Assembly (NCBI GenBank): GCA_026225945.1
Contig: JAMJFZ010001222.1
Span: forward strand, 1,441,501 to 1,505,500
Reading direction: 5' to 3'
Length of the DNA: 64,000 nucleotides
Origin: Cricetomys ansorgei
Taxonomy: Eukaryota; Chordata; Mammalia; Rodentia; Nesomyidae
In this document: positions 63,985 to 64,000 of the stretch, one piece after another
Layout: each line of letters starts with the position of its first letter
Numbering within the stretch: position 1 is the stretch's first letter
Notes under the pieces: model-generated
What the model saw: only the letters and a program-made list of their open reading frames with translations
Told to the model about the DNA's origin: nothing
Database searches by the model: none
Position numbers and translations under genes: made by a program

Positions 63985-64000
63985 ACCAAGAGGCCATGCA

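Overview
The window is mammalian genomic DNA from a rodent, most likely a muroid. It carries the rodent-restricted repeats B1 (7SL-derived), B2/B3 and ID (tRNA-derived) and B4-like composites. It also has Lx-type L1 3' ends, MT/ORR1-like ERVL-MaLR LTRs and a URR1-type hAT element, over an older layer of MIR, L2 and MER5-like fossils. I cannot name the species. I found no protein-coding gene, exon set, tRNA gene, bacterial operon or CRISPR array that I can support. The many short open frames are explained by simple repeats, transposon remnants or chance: at about 50% GC, roughly one chance frame near 190 codons is expected across six frames of 64 kb. I read the window as intergenic or deep-intronic sequence.

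Layout. 0-5 kb: LTR remnants, a purine-rich tract, MIR and L2 fossils, and an antisense Lx-type L1 3' UTR split by a CA/CATA array of about 700 bp. 5.2-6.4 kb: two 149-bp arms in inverted orientation, about 93% identical without gaps, around an 848-bp spacer with a CpG cluster. One arm is flanked by 14-bp direct repeats. 7.7-8.2 kb: a GGA minisatellite, then a two-copy 48/49-bp tandem repeat carrying two perfect DR1 nuclear-receptor motifs. 9.7-13.7 kb: LTR, TG tracts, L1 tail, B1, B2, L2 and an ID insertion with a perfect 12-bp terminal stem. 14-22 kb: mostly unique, with scattered B2, MIR and B1.

22.3-22.9 kb: three SINEs, two with clear target-site duplications. 24-29.5 kb: two sense L1 ORF2 remnants; the longer (27.8-29.5 kb) is cut by a B1, a MaLR LTR and an ID with its CA tail. 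29.5-36.7 kb: the densest SINE stretch, with two LTRs and two long polypurine/polypyrimidine tracts. 36.7-41.3 kb and 41.9-48.9 kb: largely repeat-free, including two A/T-rich blocks I consider candidate conserved regulatory DNA. 48.9-53.3 kb: composite SINE with a GGAGCA hexamer array, antisense LTR, antisense B3, and a 1.4-kb antisense L1 3' end. 53.3-64 kb: mostly unique, with MIR, TG, MER5-like, URR1, B1, an AT-rich block and L2.

There is no gene system to reconstruct. The features most worth following are the inverted duplication, the duplicated DR1 elements, the CA array inside the L1, and the candidate regulatory blocks. Repeat family names come from recognising consensus-like sequence by eye, not from a database search.
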